Part shown: piece by piece, positions 36,736 through 47,406 of the stretch
How the letters are laid out: the number at the start of each line of letters is the position of its first letter
Numbering within the stretch: the stretch's first letter is position 1
Source of the DNA: Leptospira ainazelensis
Lineage (GTDB): Bacteria > Spirochaetota > Leptospiria > Leptospirales > Leptospiraceae
Assembly: GCF_016918785.1 (NCBI RefSeq)
Contig: NZ_JAFFPT010000055.1
Location: 62,001-126,000 of the forward strand
Direction of reading: 5' to 3'
Length of the DNA: 64,000 bases
Translations under genes and position numbers: made by a program
The notes under the pieces: model-generated
Database searches by the model: none
What the model was told of the DNA's origin: nothing
The model's input: only the letters and a program-made list of their open reading frames with translations

Positions 36736-38184
36736 ATGAAGAAGAGTATCGCCATATCCATTATAGGATTTCTATTGATCCTTCCTCTCGGATTTATCGT
36801 TTTAGAAACGAAACTTTTCGAGTTGAGAATCATATTAGAAAGACGTAAAATTCTAAATTTTTCCTTTTCAAGTGAAATTCTCCGTTCCAAATTCGAAGGT
36901 ATCATCTCCAACAAGGAAAACATCAAAGCGGAAATGAAATTGAATCATCTTCAGAGTTCGATGATCAACAATTCACAGAGTTCGGTTTCTTTGGAACCTT
37001 CGTTTTTACACGAAACCGGCGCCGTTCTGATCAACTCGGTTCGTTCCCTTTCTCTAAAAGCGGGCATCAATCTTCATCTCAATTCTTCCAAAATTCGTCT
37101 TCTGGAACACGCGTTCGCTCTGGAAAGAAACCAATTCTACAAAGAAGCTTATAGAACTTACGAAGAATCCTTTGATCAATTCGGGAAAGAATCGGAAGAA
37201 GGAGGTTTTATCCAACTTCATCAGGGCTTTTGTCTGGCGGTCCAGGGAGAATTCGACACGGCGCTCAAACCTCTCTATGAAGTGAAAGCCAATCATCCAG
37301 GAACTCTACTTTCAAGCGACGCCGAGATTCTGATCTCGTTGATTCTAAAAGCGAAACAGAGTGAAAAAGAAATCGAATCGACCGAAGACGATCCCGAAAA
37401 AAGAGCGAGGGCTTATTTTGCAAAAGGAAACTATGCAAAGGCTCTGGAAGAAATCGAAAGGGCTAACATCAATTCTCCCGAAATGAATTACATCAAAGGT
37501 TATTCTCTTGAAAAAACGGGACATCAACCGGAAGCGATTAAAGAATACGCGAGCCTTGCATTCTCCGATAAGAACAAAGAAATCGCGATCAAAGCGAATC
37601 GCAGACTTTTGATGCTCGGTTATTATTACAACGCGGGTTCCGAGATCGCGAGTCTTTCCGATAAAAACGCGGAAAGGCTCGGTGACACTTCGGAAGCAAA
37701 AGAAATCAAAACCTCTTCTGAAAAATTAAAACAACCGAGTCGATCGCTCGAAGGTTCGGAAGAAAAGCAAGACTCCAAGTTGGACGTTGAAATTTCGAAA
37801 AAGAACCAAGCCGTCTTAGAGGAAGTTCTCCAGAAATCGAATCAATTCTTAAAGAAGGCGGAAGCACAAGCCCCGCCGAAAGCTCTCATCAAGATCATAG
37901 TTTCCGACGCGGACCCGGTTTATGCAAACAGAATCGTGATCAATGGAGATCAAACTAAACTATTCTCATCGCACTTCCCGATCACTCTCCCGACGTTTAC
38001 GATCGAATCCATCTCGATGGATAAAAACGCCACAAAGGATTCCAAACTAATAATGACAAAAGATACGAACAAACAATCCTTCTTAAAGGCATCCTTTGAA
38101 GAAGACACGATCACCGTAATCGATAAGACCTCTAAAAAAAAGGTTCCAATCGATTCTGCGATCAAGATAGAGGTGGTTCAATGA
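36736..38184 (+). CDS. membrane-anchored TPR protein of the SpoIIE operon
   Basis: A 482-residue protein with an N-terminal transmembrane helix (residues 4-24) and helical tetratricopeptide-like repeats, for example L-E-H-A-F-A-L-E-R-N-Q-F-Y-K-E-A-Y-R-T-Y-E near 125 and A-R-A-Y-F-A-K-G-N-Y-A-K-A-L-E-E-I-E near 222. A Ser/Lys/Glu-rich linker and a beta-rich C-terminal domain (from about 390) follow. It starts 2 bp after the SpoIIE stop and overlaps the next gene by 4 bp. It may scaffold the phosphatase and its partners at the membrane, which is inference. Confidence 0.8.
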   Translation: MKKSIAISIIGFLLILPLGFIVLETKLFELRIILERRKILNFSFSSEILRSKFEGIISNKENIKAEMKLNHLQSSMINNSQSSVSLEPSFLHETGAVLINSVRSLSLKAGINLHLNSSKIRLLEHAFALERNQFYKEAYRTYEESFDQFGKESEEGGFIQLHQGFCLAVQGEFDTALKPLYEVKANHPGTLLSSDAEILISLILKAKQSEKEIESTEDDPEKRARAYFAKGNYAKALEEIERANINSPEMNYIKGYSLEKTGHQPEAIKEYASLAFSDKNKEIAIKANRRLLMLGYYYNAGSEIASLSDKNAERLGDTSEAKEIKTSSEKLKQPSRSLEGSEEKQDSKLDVEISKKNQAVLEEVLQKSNQFLKKAEAQAPPKALIKIIVSDADPVYANRIVINGDQTKLFSSHFPITLPTFTIESISMDKNATKDSKLIMTKDTNKQSFLKASFEEDTITVIDKTSKKKVPIDSAIKIEVVQ

Positions 38185-39152
38185 GCAGAATCCTACTTAT
38201 TCTTACCATTTTTATTTTCTCTCTGGAAATTTCCGCTCATAGAATCATTTTAAAAAGCGGAGAAGAGATTTCGGGTAACGTGACTGAAAACGATCCGGCT
38301 CTGGAAGAAATTACGATTCAGACCGAAGACGGTGAAAGAAAGATCAAAAAAAGCGAAATCTCCGAAATGCGTTTCGAGGAAGCGGGAAACTTTCTTTGTT
38401 TGGAATTGGACGAAGATCCTAAACGAACTTGTAATCACAAATTGACTAAGATAAATCCGCAAACCCTCTTCTATGTCACCGAGGCCGGAGAATATCTCAG
38501 AGTCGCTTTGGAACGGGTGAAATTCGCGCAGATTAAGGAACCTTCCCCCAGAATTTTACAACAGCTTTCGAAAACGAATTTAAAGTTTACGGTTTCTTCC
38601 GAGACCGACGACGACATTCTTTCAAAAATCTCCATCCTAAACGACGAATCGATCATGGTCACTCGCGGTGAAACGGAATCTCCGGTAATATTAGAGAATA
38701 AGAATATTTCTAAATTAGTCTACAAACTCGAAGACGTAACTCCTAAAAATCCGGAAACAAGTCTGGTGCTCTGGGATTATCTGATTCCCGGTTATTATCT
38801 AAAAAGAAAAAATTACACTCGGTCCGGATATGCGATGATGGGACTCACAGGTTTTTTCATTGCGGGCGCCGCTTACGAATACTACGCGGGAATCAGCGTC
38901 AAAGAAAAACAACCTTTGTTGCTTCCTCAAGAAAACGGAACTTTTCTCCTTTTCGATCAAAGCAACTCGGAATATTCTAGACACAAACAGTTGAATCACC
39001 TTTTTTTGATTTCTTTATCAATTAATTATTTATTAAACACGGCTTTGATCTCGTTCCCCGCCGTCTTTTCGATCGCGGCGACCGAACGAAATCTTCCGTA
39101 TGCGATGACGAAGGAAAGAAACATCGAATTTAAAATGACGTATACTTTTTAG
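38181..39152 (+). CDS. signal-peptide protein with SH3/LSm-like N-terminal region
   Basis: A 323-residue exported or membrane protein. A signal sequence (residues 1-19, ending S-A-H) is followed by a small beta-barrel-like region with I-L-K-S-G-E-E-I-S-G-N-V and I-K-K-S-E-I-S-E-M, a pattern common to spirochaete proteins that carry an LSm/SH3-like motif. A similar K-S-G-like strand set occurs again around residue 150. Two hydrophobic segments near the C-terminus (about 210-235 and 270-300) are probable membrane helices. The 4-bp overlap with the TPR gene shows coupling. No function is known. Confidence 0.65.
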   Translation: MSRILLILTIFIFSLEISAHRIILKSGEEISGNVTENDPALEEITIQTEDGERKIKKSEISEMRFEEAGNFLCLELDEDPKRTCNHKLTKINPQTLFYVTEAGEYLRVALERVKFAQIKEPSPRILQQLSKTNLKFTVSSETDDDILSKISILNDESIMVTRGETESPVILENKNISKLVYKLEDVTPKNPETSLVLWDYLIPGYYLKRKNYTRSGYAMMGLTGFFIAGAAYEYYAGISVKEKQPLLLPQENGTFLLFDQSNSEYSRHKQLNHLFLISLSINYLLNTALISFPAVFSIAATERNLPYAMTKERNIEFKMTYTF

Positions 39153-39166
39153 GAGACAAGAAACTT

Positions 39167-39574
39167 ATGCAAAACACAAACTCGGGCGGAGTAGCCTCTA
39201 AAGACGAACTACAGGTTCAAGAAATCACCGACTCTCACGTAGCCGGAGTTCTAAAAAAGAACATGGCGATCCTGAAAACGACCGGAGAGATCAGCCTCTT
39301 TTCGGCGAAAAAGTTTAAAGAAGCGATGACCGACAGAATCGAAAACGGAGTTAACATATTTTTAGTGGATCTTTCCACTACGACTCATATCGATTCTTCC
39401 GGCTTGGCGGCTTTTATCAGCACACAAGCGAGACTTTTCAAAGAAGCTCAAGGAAAGATCATCATCTTTAACGTTCCGAACCATCTTCAGAAAATTTTCG
39501 AACTTACAAGACTCGATAAACTGATCGGAATCACACTCGACTTAGACGCGGCGATGGACAAGGCGATCGCTTAA
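39167..39574 (+). CDS. STAS-domain anti-sigma factor antagonist of the SpoIIE operon
   Basis: A 135-residue STAS protein with the phosphorylation site D-S-S-G-L at residues 76-80 and the usual I-F-E-L-T-R-L-D-K-L-I motif near the C-terminus. AGGAG lies before the ATG. It closes the four-gene operon that begins with a SpoIIE phosphatase, its likely activator: the phosphatase would remove phosphate from this Ser and let the protein sequester an anti-sigma or other kinase. No such kinase is in the window. It is a paralogue of the STAS gene at 565-987. Confidence 0.9.
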   Translation: MQNTNSGGVASKDELQVQEITDSHVAGVLKKNMAILKTTGEISLFSAKKFKEAMTDRIENGVNIFLVDLSTTTHIDSSGLAAFISTQARLFKEAQGKIIIFNVPNHLQKIFELTRLDKLIGITLDLDAAMDKAIA

Positions 39575-39648
39575 CTTTAGGAATCGATTGCCTCCGGAAA
39601 TCGGAATCTCCGATTTCAAAATGAGTTGCAATGAGTGGAATGCTTCCT

Positions 39649-39679
39649 AAGCTTTCCTGCGATGGCAGGAAAGCTTTTT
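39649..39679 (+). terminator. perfect 12-bp hairpin with T-run, start codon in its loop
   Basis: AAGCTTTCCTGC (39649-39660) and GCAGGAAAGCTT (39665-39676) form a perfect stem closed by GATG, followed by TTT. It looks like an intrinsic terminator for the STAS operon 75 bp upstream. The ATG in its loop (39662) is the best start of the following AraC gene, so the structure may also control that gene. Confidence 0.75.
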
Positions 39680-40438
39680 CTTATCGGCTCGAACGTACTC
39701 TTGACGGGAGTTCCGATCTTGAACGAGTTGCACGAACACTACAGCGCCTCCCTGATTCTCACGAAAGACAAACCGTTTCGCTTCAGAACCGGATCCGGCG
39801 ACTGGATAGAATCCAGATCCATTTTTGTCCGTCCCAACGTCGAACAACAACTGGACGCGCAGAACGAGGACGTATTCATCTTTCACTTTGATCCCGATAA
39901 CATACGGGTTCACGGCACATTTTTTCAGTTTTCCTCCGAATATTTGGAGCTGGATTCCATGCTTTATGAGAGAATTTTAAAATTCTTAAAGGCTCCCGAA
40001 TCCGAAGAGGAGGCGATCTCTCTTTGGAAAAGAATATTAAACGAACTCAAAAAAGATCAAAACGATTCGCAAGAACGCGATTCGAGAATCGAAAACGTGA
40101 TTCGAAAACTTTCGGATTCCATTCCGGAAATCGTATCTTTGGAAGAATTGACCAAGTCGACGGGTTTATCCGAAAGCAGATTGATGCATCTTTTCAAAGA
40201 CGAAGTCGGAATTCCTATGAGAAAATACATTCAATGGTTAAGAATCAAGGCGTGCGTCTTTTCCCTCGCGCAAGGGAATTCGCTCACGGTCGCTTCTCAC
40301 GAGGCCGGTTTTGCGGACCAGGCCCATATGAGCCGGACTTTTCGAGAAATGTTCGGTCTCAAACCCTCGCTTTTTTTAAAAAATAGCAGTTCCGTTCAAG
40401 TAATCTTCTGCGATTTCGAGGATGATATCCAACTCTAA
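39662..40438 (+). CDS. AraC-family transcriptional regulator
   Basis: About 258 residues from ATG at 39662; a GTG at 39635 in the same frame is the alternative. The N-terminal half is beta-rich and resembles a cupin-like sensor (H-Y-S-A-S-L-I-L, I-F-V-R-P-N-V). The C-terminal third is the AraC DNA-binding domain: V-S-L-E-E-L-T-K-S-T-G-L-S-E-S-R-L-M-H-L-F (first helix-turn-helix; 21 listed residues include the scaffold), V-A-S-H-E-A-G-F-A-D-Q-A-H-M-S-R-T-F (second) and G-L-K-P-S. The start lies in a hairpin loop and has no Shine-Dalgarno, which suggests unusual control. Target genes unknown; the divergently unrelated DUF962 gene follows 71 bp downstream. Confidence 0.85.
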   Translation: MAGKLFLIGSNVLLTGVPILNELHEHYSASLILTKDKPFRFRTGSGDWIESRSIFVRPNVEQQLDAQNEDVFIFHFDPDNIRVHGTFFQFSSEYLELDSMLYERILKFLKAPESEEEAISLWKRILNELKKDQNDSQERDSRIENVIRKLSDSIPEIVSLEELTKSTGLSESRLMHLFKDEVGIPMRKYIQWLRIKACVFSLAQGNSLTVASHEAGFADQAHMSRTFREMFGLKPSLFLKNSSSVQVIFCDFEDDIQL

Positions 40439-40509
40439 AATAAGCCGTCTCATCCGTGTTTAACGAAACGATCGAGAAACGGCTTTAACTACGATGAAGG
40501 GAGTTGAAA

Positions 40510-41001
40510 ATGAAACCAATCGAACAATGGCTAAGCGAGTACGCGGATAGCCATCAAAACAAAATCAACAAAAGAATCCATTGGATCATGGTGCCTACCA
40601 TCATGTTTACCTTACTCGGAATGTTGTGGTCCATTCCATCCGGATCCATCCAAAGTCTGCTTCCGGAATCCTTGGGCCAGGCCCGTCTTTTTCTAAACTG
40701 GGCTACGATCTTCGCGCTCGTTACCGGGATTTTTTATCTCAGACTTTCCATTCCTATGTTTATCGGAATGATGCTCATGGTCGTTGTAATGTTATCCGGA
40801 ATTTACTACATTGCTCTTTCCGGAGTTACCGCGTTGATCAGCATTTCCGTAGGAGTTTTTGTAGTAGCCTGGATTTTTCAGTTTATCGGTCATACGATCG
40901 AAGGAAAAAAACCTTCCTTTTTCAAAGATCTTCAATTTCTTCTGATCGGTCCGGCTTGGTGTCTGAGTTACTTCTACAAAAAGATCGGAATTTCCTACTA
41001 A
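40510..41001 (+). CDS. DUF962/Mpo1-family membrane protein
   Basis: A 163-residue membrane protein. The start follows GAAGGGAG by 6 bp. The family signature is an early H-Q-N-K-I-N-K-R-I-H-W (residues 17-27) and a late F-I-G-H-T-I-E-G-K-K-P-S, with four hydrophobic helices between and after. Yeast Mpo1 of this family is an iron dioxygenase in alpha-oxidation of 2-hydroxy fatty acids; the conserved His residues are kept here. Whether this bacterial protein has that activity is not known. A terminator follows. Confidence 0.8.
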   Translation: MKPIEQWLSEYADSHQNKINKRIHWIMVPTIMFTLLGMLWSIPSGSIQSLLPESLGQARLFLNWATIFALVTGIFYLRLSIPMFIGMMLMVVVMLSGIYYIALSGVTALISISVGVFVVAWIFQFIGHTIEGKKPSFFKDLQFLLIGPAWCLSYFYKKIGISY

Positions 41002-41048
41002 GACTTCGTCTTAGCAATTTTATTAAAAGACTTTCGTCTTTTGATTCG

Positions 41049-41076
41049 GAACGGGGCTTTTTAGTCCCGTTCTTTT
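41049..41076 (+). terminator. intrinsic terminator after the DUF962 gene
   Basis: GAACGGG (41049-41055) pairs with CCCGTTC (41066-41072), followed by TTTT. Two smaller hairpins, AAGAC/GTCTT and AAAAGAC/GTCTTTT, lie between the stop and this one. Confidence 0.75.
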
Positions 41077-41187
41077 AAAAATCGAAGTCGAATCCTTTCA
41101 TCCGTTTCAAAACCGAAGTCGTAATATACAAAACGTTTGACTCCGTGAAAAAACGGATTAAAATTTTCGTCCTCAAGGAGCCCCAAT

Positions 41188-41793
41188 TTGAAAATACAAT
41201 CCGGCACAAAATTTTATAATAGAAAAGAATTTTTAAGTTCTTCCGCAAAACTGTTAGTTTTATTGGGAACCGCAGGCGCGATCCTTCCTAACGTCGGCAA
41301 TTGTTCTTCCGCGCCCGCCGGAGCACAAAACAAAGGACTCGGTTTTGATTCTCTTTCCGAAACGTTAAAATACATAGATACATTAGAAAAGTCGAATTCG
41401 ATTTCCGGCTATGGAAACTGGGACGCGGGGAGGGTTTTTCTCCACTGCGCTCAGTCGATAGATTACTCCATCCAGGGTTATCCGGAAAACAAAAGCGCCC
41501 TATTTCAAAACACGATCGGTAAACTCGTTTTTTTAAAATTCTCCTTTTCCAAAAAAATGTCCCACGACTTGGAAGCGCCGATCCCGGGAGCAAACGAAAT
41601 CCAATCGAATACGGATTGGAAAAAAAGTCTTGGAGTTCTAAAAAACACCATTCTAAAATTTCAATCTTATAGCGGAGAATTCAAACCCCATTTTGCCTAC
41701 GGAAATTTATCCAAAGAAGAATACGATCAAGCTCACGCCATGCACATCGCAAACCATTGTAGTTTTCTGACAACCGACGGCGGGATTTCTTAA
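41188..41793 (+). CDS. DUF1569 family lipoprotein
   Basis: A 201-residue exported protein. TTG at 41188 is the start because AAGGAG lies 7 bp upstream. The N-terminus has a basic N-R-K-E-F motif, a hydrophobic stretch and V-G-N-C at about residue 39, so it is a lipoprotein. The rest matches DUF1569, a DinB-like helical family: [18 protein letters not shown] and, near the end, [11 protein letters not shown], whose His residues could bind a metal. No enzymatic role is known. Confidence 0.75.
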   Translation: MKIQSGTKFYNRKEFLSSSAKLLVLLGTAGAILPNVGNCSSAPAGAQNKGLGFDSLSETLKYIDTLEKSNSISGYGNWDAGRVFLHCAQSIDYSIQGYPENKSALFQNTIGKLVFLKFSFSKKMSHDLEAPIPGANEIQSNTDWKKSLGVLKNTILKFQSYSGEFKPHFAYGNLSKEEYDQAHAMHIANHCSFLTTDGGIS

Positions 41794-41904
41794 ATTTGCA
41801 AATTTCTAAGAAACCGCTTGGATTTCAAGATCCTCATCGAATTTATTTTCGGAAAGGATTTGGATTCGTCGTTTCCGATTCTGAAAAATGAAAATTCGAA
41901 GAAG

Positions 41905-41945
41905 ACAAAAAAATAGACTTCGGAATTCCAAAGAATTCCGAAGTC
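41905..41945 (-). terminator. intrinsic terminator for the minus-strand hydrolase gene
   Basis: GACTTCGGAATTC (41916-41928) and GAATTCCGAAGTC (41933-41945) form a perfect 13-bp stem with loop CAAA. On the minus strand it is followed by TATTTTTTTG. It lies 48 bp after the stop of the gene at 41993. Confidence 0.85.
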
Positions 41946-41992
41946 CGAGAGCAAGTGTTTCGGATGGATACGTTAGTAAAAAAAGTGTAAAA

Positions 41993-42826
41993 TTACAATG
42001 TTGCGAGACTTGCTTCAGCGAGTTCGTATCCGCCCATCTGATCCGGATGAAAATCCCTTTTGAAGTATTTTAGAAATCCTTTATATAACGGCGGGACAGA
42101 AATGTTCATCTGTTCCCGGGCGTAGGCGCGGTCGCTTTTAAACTTCTTCCAAGAAACTTCCTTATCCGCGAGTAAAAACCAATACTGAAATAGAATCGCA
42201 TAAGACCAGAGCATTACGGTCGCGATCATATATCCGACGATCCTTAAACTATAACTCGGGGCTACTTCCTGAAGAACGTCGTAAACTACGGATTTGTGTT
42301 CGATCTCTTCACATGCGTGCCAAACTAAAAGTTTCTTCATATCTCCTTGTACGTCTTTCGTAAGATCGTGTTTGAGCGATATTTCCCCGAGTGTCGCCGT
42401 ATAGTGTTCCAAGGCCGCGGTGATCGATAAGTTGAGCTTGGGTCCGAAAAGAAAACCCAATAAATTAAAGATGATCTTGTAACAGGTAAAATGATAGAAC
42501 CTCGCGATTCGATCCAGAGGTAACCCGAAATTCCGAATCGAAGTCCAGACTCGTTCGTGTTCCTTTCCGTGTTGGACTTCCTGACCGATAAAGGCCTTGA
42601 TCCGATTTTTCAAAGATTCGCTTTGGATCCGGTCTTGAAACGGCTTCACACTTCGAATAAAAAATCTTTCCCCTTCCGGAAAGATCACGTGAAAACTGTT
42701 CACGGCGTGGGTCATGATTGTGTTGTCGTTAAAATAGTATCTGGGAACATTCTCCAGAGCTTCGAAGTCCATCTTTCGGACGGAAGGAGCGTTTCCATCG
42801 ATCGTTTTCGTAAACGGTTTTTTCAT
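41993..42826 (-). CDS. predicted metal-dependent hydrolase (PF10118 family)
   Basis: A 277-residue protein from ATG at 42826, preceded by GAGGG; the frame continues to 42913 without a ribosome site. Conserved family motifs are visible: F-P-E-G-E-R-F-F (about residue 48), I-G-Q-E-V-Q-H-G-K-E-H (about 80), A-A-L-E-H-Y-T-A (about 135) and H-A-C-E-E-I-E-H-K-S-V-V-Y-D (about 165). These Glu and His residues suggest a ferritin-like di-metal site, although the family is named as a hydrolase. Two hydrophobic stretches near residue 205 could contact the membrane. Substrate unknown. Divergent from the tRNA-Val gene. Confidence 0.8.
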   Translation of the reverse strand: MKKPFTKTIDGNAPSVRKMDFEALENVPRYYFNDNTIMTHAVNSFHVIFPEGERFFIRSVKPFQDRIQSESLKNRIKAFIGQEVQHGKEHERVWTSIRNFGLPLDRIARFYHFTCYKIIFNLLGFLFGPKLNLSITAALEHYTATLGEISLKHDLTKDVQGDMKKLLVWHACEEIEHKSVVYDVLQEVAPSYSLRIVGYMIATVMLWSYAILFQYWFLLADKEVSWKKFKSDRAYAREQMNISVPPLYKGFLKYFKRDFHPDQMGGYELAEASLATL

Positions 42827-43055
42827 TTCCAACCCTCTTCGTTCAAAAAGTTTTTGTTTCCAACGCGGAGTAAGAATACCCGATATCTTAAATTCGTTCT
42901 GTCTGAATTCCAAATGAGCTTATGGATTTCAAAATCGGCTAGTTTTTTTAAAGGAAGAATCCGGATTCTACATTGAAAAAAAAATCTCCCGAACCTTGAA
43001 CCCAGGAATCTTCTTTACGAATTACGCGGGATGCAAATTCTGGAACGCAAGGTAA

Positions 43056-43132
<77 letters not shown>

Positions 43133-43199
43133 CCCTTCCTTCGTAAAACGTTTCGAACCCGGTTTTCTCCATCGGGAATTCGTTTTCAAAATTCTCAAT

Positions 43200-44405
43200 A
43201 TGCCCGATCCACGTAAAAAAATCATTACACAGACGATTCTTGTCCTCTCTTTGGTGAGTCTTTTGACCGACGTCGCTTCGGAGATGCTCTACCCGATTCT
43301 TCCCATCTATCTCAAAGAGATCGGATTCTCCATTTTTCTCATCGGAATTTTAGAAGGAGTCGCGGAGGCAACTGCGGGTTTTAGCAAAGGTTCCTTCGGA
43401 AGAATGTCCGATCTTTCCGGGAAACGACTTCCCTTTGTTCGCTGGGGTTATCTGTTGAGCGCGCTTTCCAAGCCGATGATGACATTCTTTATTTCTCCGA
43501 TTTGGGTTTTTCTGATCCGAACGACGGATCGTCTTGGAAAAGGAATCCGCACTTCGGCTAGGGACGCGCTTCTTTCGGACGAGACCACGATCGTAAACAA
43601 AGGAACGGTCTTCGGCTTTCATCGATCGATGGATACCTTCGGCGCGGTGTTGGGACCGGTTGGTGCGCTTATCTTTTTATATTTTTATCCCGGAAGATAC
43701 AAAGAATTATTTTTGTTCGCGTTTATCCCCGGTTTCCTCGCGATCGCGTTTACGTTTTTAATTCGAGAAAAATACAGAGAACCGGTTCTTCCCAAAGAAG
43801 GCGAAAACTCCCGTTCTTTCTTACTTTTTTTTCGGTATTGGAAAACTTCTCCTGCCTCATACAGAAATCTCTGCAAAGGAATCCTGCTCTTTTCTCTTTT
43901 TAACGGATCGGACGTTTTTCTTCTTCTAAGACTCAAAGAATTCGGAATGAGCGACTCGGCGTCCATCGGAGCCTACATCTTTTATAATGTCGTTTATGCG
44001 GGAACCGCGTATCCGTTAGGAATTTTAGGAGATAAGATCGGATTGAAGAGTCTTTTTATCTTCGGGCTCGTTTGTTTTTCTCTCGTTTATTTTGGAATGG
44101 GATTCGGGACCTCTTCTTGGGTTCTCTGGGTTTCGTTTGCGATCTATGGAGTTTTTGCGGCTTCCACGGAAGGAATTTCGAGGGCTTGGATTACGAATCT
44201 AGTTCCCAAAACGGAAACCGCAACTGCATTAGGAACCTTTAATGCGTTTCAGAGTTTTTGTATGATTTTAGCGAGTTCCATCACCGGATTTCTTTGGACA
44301 CAATGGAATTCCACCGTCGCGCTCGGCGCCTCCGGAATCGTAGCTCTCCTTGCGGGCTCGTATCTTTTTTTCTCCGAAGCTCCCAAAAAACAAAAAAGCT
44401 CCTGA
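43200..44405 (+). CDS. MFS transporter
   Basis: A 401-residue major facilitator with about twelve helices. The A-loop signature between helices 2 and 3 is visible as G-R-M-S-D-L-S-G-K-R (residues 62-71), the N-terminus has the V-S-L-L-T-D-V-A-S-E-M-L-Y-P segment found in a subfamily of bacterial MFS, and R-T-A-class motifs such as D-R-L-G-K-G-I-R-T-S-A-R-D follow near residue 109. A second loop G-D-K-I-G appears near 280. Substrate cannot be inferred. The stop codon lies in the arm of a terminator hairpin. Confidence 0.9.
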   Translation: MPDPRKKIITQTILVLSLVSLLTDVASEMLYPILPIYLKEIGFSIFLIGILEGVAEATAGFSKGSFGRMSDLSGKRLPFVRWGYLLSALSKPMMTFFISPIWVFLIRTTDRLGKGIRTSARDALLSDETTIVNKGTVFGFHRSMDTFGAVLGPVGALIFLYFYPGRYKELFLFAFIPGFLAIAFTFLIREKYREPVLPKEGENSRSFLLFFRYWKTSPASYRNLCKGILLFSLFNGSDVFLLLRLKEFGMSDSASIGAYIFYNVVYAGTAYPLGILGDKIGLKSLFIFGLVCFSLVYFGMGFGTSSWVLWVSFAIYGVFAASTEGISRAWITNLVPKTETATALGTFNAFQSFCMILASSITGFLWTQWNSTVALGASGIVALLAGSYLFFSEAPKKQKSS

Positions 44406-44420
44406 AGTCAGGAGCTTTCA
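44396..44420 (+). terminator. terminator overlapping the MFS stop codon
   Basis: AAGCTCCTGA (44396-44405) is complementary to TCAGGAGCTT (44408-44417). The TGA stop is inside the first arm, and a short T-run follows. A-rich sequence before it also gives a T-run on the minus strand, so it may work in both directions. Confidence 0.75.
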
Positions 44421-44477
44421 TACACCGGTTTGGTTTGATTTTTATTTAACGATTCAATTTAGAATTTCGATTCGACT

Positions 44478-45353
<876 letters not shown>

Positions 45354-45402
45354 GGAATTCCCTCTCTTGTAATATCGGTTTTTAGAATCTCGGGTTAAAG
45401 TT

Positions 45403-45963
<561 letters not shown>

Positions 45964-46039
45964 TTTAATTGGTTGCGTCTTTTACGCATCGCACAATTCT
46001 AGAATCCGTTGCAAAACCCTTCGGTCAAGCAAAATACCC

Positions 46040-46912
46040 ATGCCAAGCCTATTGTTCGATTTTCTCTTCCTGAGCGGACTCGCCAAAAAGGAGGAAAAAC
46101 TTCTGCTCTCTCTCCTGGATTGGAAAGAAATTTCCTTTGTGGAATGGTCGAGCGGCGGGAGATTTCCCGAAACAAAAACGGGAGAAATAGTGATTCGGAA
46201 ATCGATCGAAACCGATTCTTTGCAGACTGCATTAGATTGGTCGAAACAACCTCTTCTCATCGGAAGAATGGAATCAAAATCTCTTGGAGAACTTTTCGAT
46301 CACGGTTTGAATTATTTTTTAAATTTAGAATCTTCTAAGATCATCGATATTCCTTTGGAGGAAATTCCGCAAAAGAAAGGTTTGAACGCGCTCGTAGTCG
46401 GGCCCGATCCGCTTCTCTATCAGAGGATCCGCGCACATCTGAGAGCGATGGGATGGGAAACCTACCCGTGCAAAGAACTTTCGTTTCTCAGAGATCGATA
46501 CAAAGAATACGAACCCGGAATTTTATTTTTAGACTGGGAAAGGTTGAACGTCAAAGACGCCGTCGATCAACTCAGGAATCTGCCTCAGAGACCCACCTTC
46601 CCTCCTATCGTCGGAATCAGGGACGTAAAAAGGGAGAATCTTTTTCAAGATCTTTCGCTCGGAATCAGGGACTATTGCCAAGAGTTATATTCAGAAAAAG
46701 AAATATTAGAAATTCTGAATCAATCGATCCACGAAGCGGAAAGGGAAAATATCGGATCGGAAAATCAAAAAAGAATGGTTTTCGAGTTTAGAACAGGGAT
46801 CCAACCCACTGGAATCAGAATCGAAAGGATTACGCCGACTCAGTTTTCAACCGATCGGTTGGAAAAAATCAAACTCAGGAATCTGCTGAACTGGATGCGA
46901 AATTTTCTTTGA
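46040..46912 (+). CDS. protein with degenerate response-regulator receiver domain
   Basis: About 290 residues from ATG at 46040; the frame is open upstream over the PhaR start but lacks a better start. An N-terminal region of about 115 residues has no recognised domain. Residues about 122-235 resemble a receiver: [17 protein letters not shown] and I-L-F-L-D-W with the phosphoacceptor Asp, then P-P-I-V-G-I-R. One of the two usual metal-binding acids (D-D) is replaced, so phosphorylation may be weak or absent. The C-terminus has no output domain. It is possibly a binding adaptor; assignment moderate. Confidence 0.6.
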   Translation: MPSLLFDFLFLSGLAKKEEKLLLSLLDWKEISFVEWSSGGRFPETKTGEIVIRKSIETDSLQTALDWSKQPLLIGRMESKSLGELFDHGLNYFLNLESSKIIDIPLEEIPQKKGLNALVVGPDPLLYQRIRAHLRAMGWETYPCKELSFLRDRYKEYEPGILFLDWERLNVKDAVDQLRNLPQRPTFPPIVGIRDVKRENLFQDLSLGIRDYCQELYSEKEILEILNQSIHEAERENIGSENQKRMVFEFRTGIQPTGIRIERITPTQFSTDRLEKIKLRNLLNWMRNFL

Positions 46913-46966
46913 ACGCCTGCTTCGTTTTTCGCTTTTAAAACGTCAATTCAAACAAATCCTGGGTTT

Positions 46967-47398
46967 ATGAATTCCATCCAAGTCAAATCGATAGAAAGTC
47001 CGGAAGAAATTCTTTCCACATTTCCGGTGATGAGTCAATTGAGGCCCGATCTAAAAAAGGAAGAATATCTGACGCTCGTATCTTCCATGATGAAAGAAGG
47101 TTATCTTTTAGCGGCGGCATTGGAGGATTCGGAAATCTGTTCGGTCGCAGGATATCGTTTCGGAACTATGCTCGCGCGCGGAAAATATTTATACGTGGAC
47201 GATCTTGTCACCGATAGTACAAAACGATCCCGAAATTTCGGAAAGATACTTTTTGATTGGCTCGTTTCCGAAGCAAAAAAGAGAGACTGCGATCAGTTTC
47301 ACCTGGACAGCGGCGTTCAAAGATATTCCGCTCATCGATTTTACCTACGGGAAAGAATGATCATATCATCGCATCATTTCGTCTTAATGTTAAAGTAG
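46967..47398 (+). CDS. GNAT-family N-acetyltransferase
   Basis: A 143-residue GNAT protein. The acetyl-CoA-binding region is seen as L-Y-V-D-D-L-V-T-D-S-T-K-R-S-R-N-F-G-K, where R-x-x-x-x-G-K replaces the common Q/R-x-x-G-x-G/A, followed by L-F-D-W-L-V-S-E-A-K-K-R-D-C and the late Y-S-A-H-R-F-Y motif. Substrate unknown. The KTSC gene begins 8 bp after its stop, so the two are probably cotranscribed. Confidence 0.85.
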   Translation: MNSIQVKSIESPEEILSTFPVMSQLRPDLKKEEYLTLVSSMMKEGYLLAAALEDSEICSVAGYRFGTMLARGKYLYVDDLVTDSTKRSRNFGKILFDWLVSEAKKRDCDQFHLDSGVQRYSAHRFYLRERMIISSHHFVLMLK

Positions 47399-47406
47399 AA
47401 TTAAGA

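Noticed and set aside
39631..39891. Overlapping 86-codon gene at the AraC start
   Set aside because: It lies in another frame of the AraC gene and matches nothing; AraC domains continue through the region.
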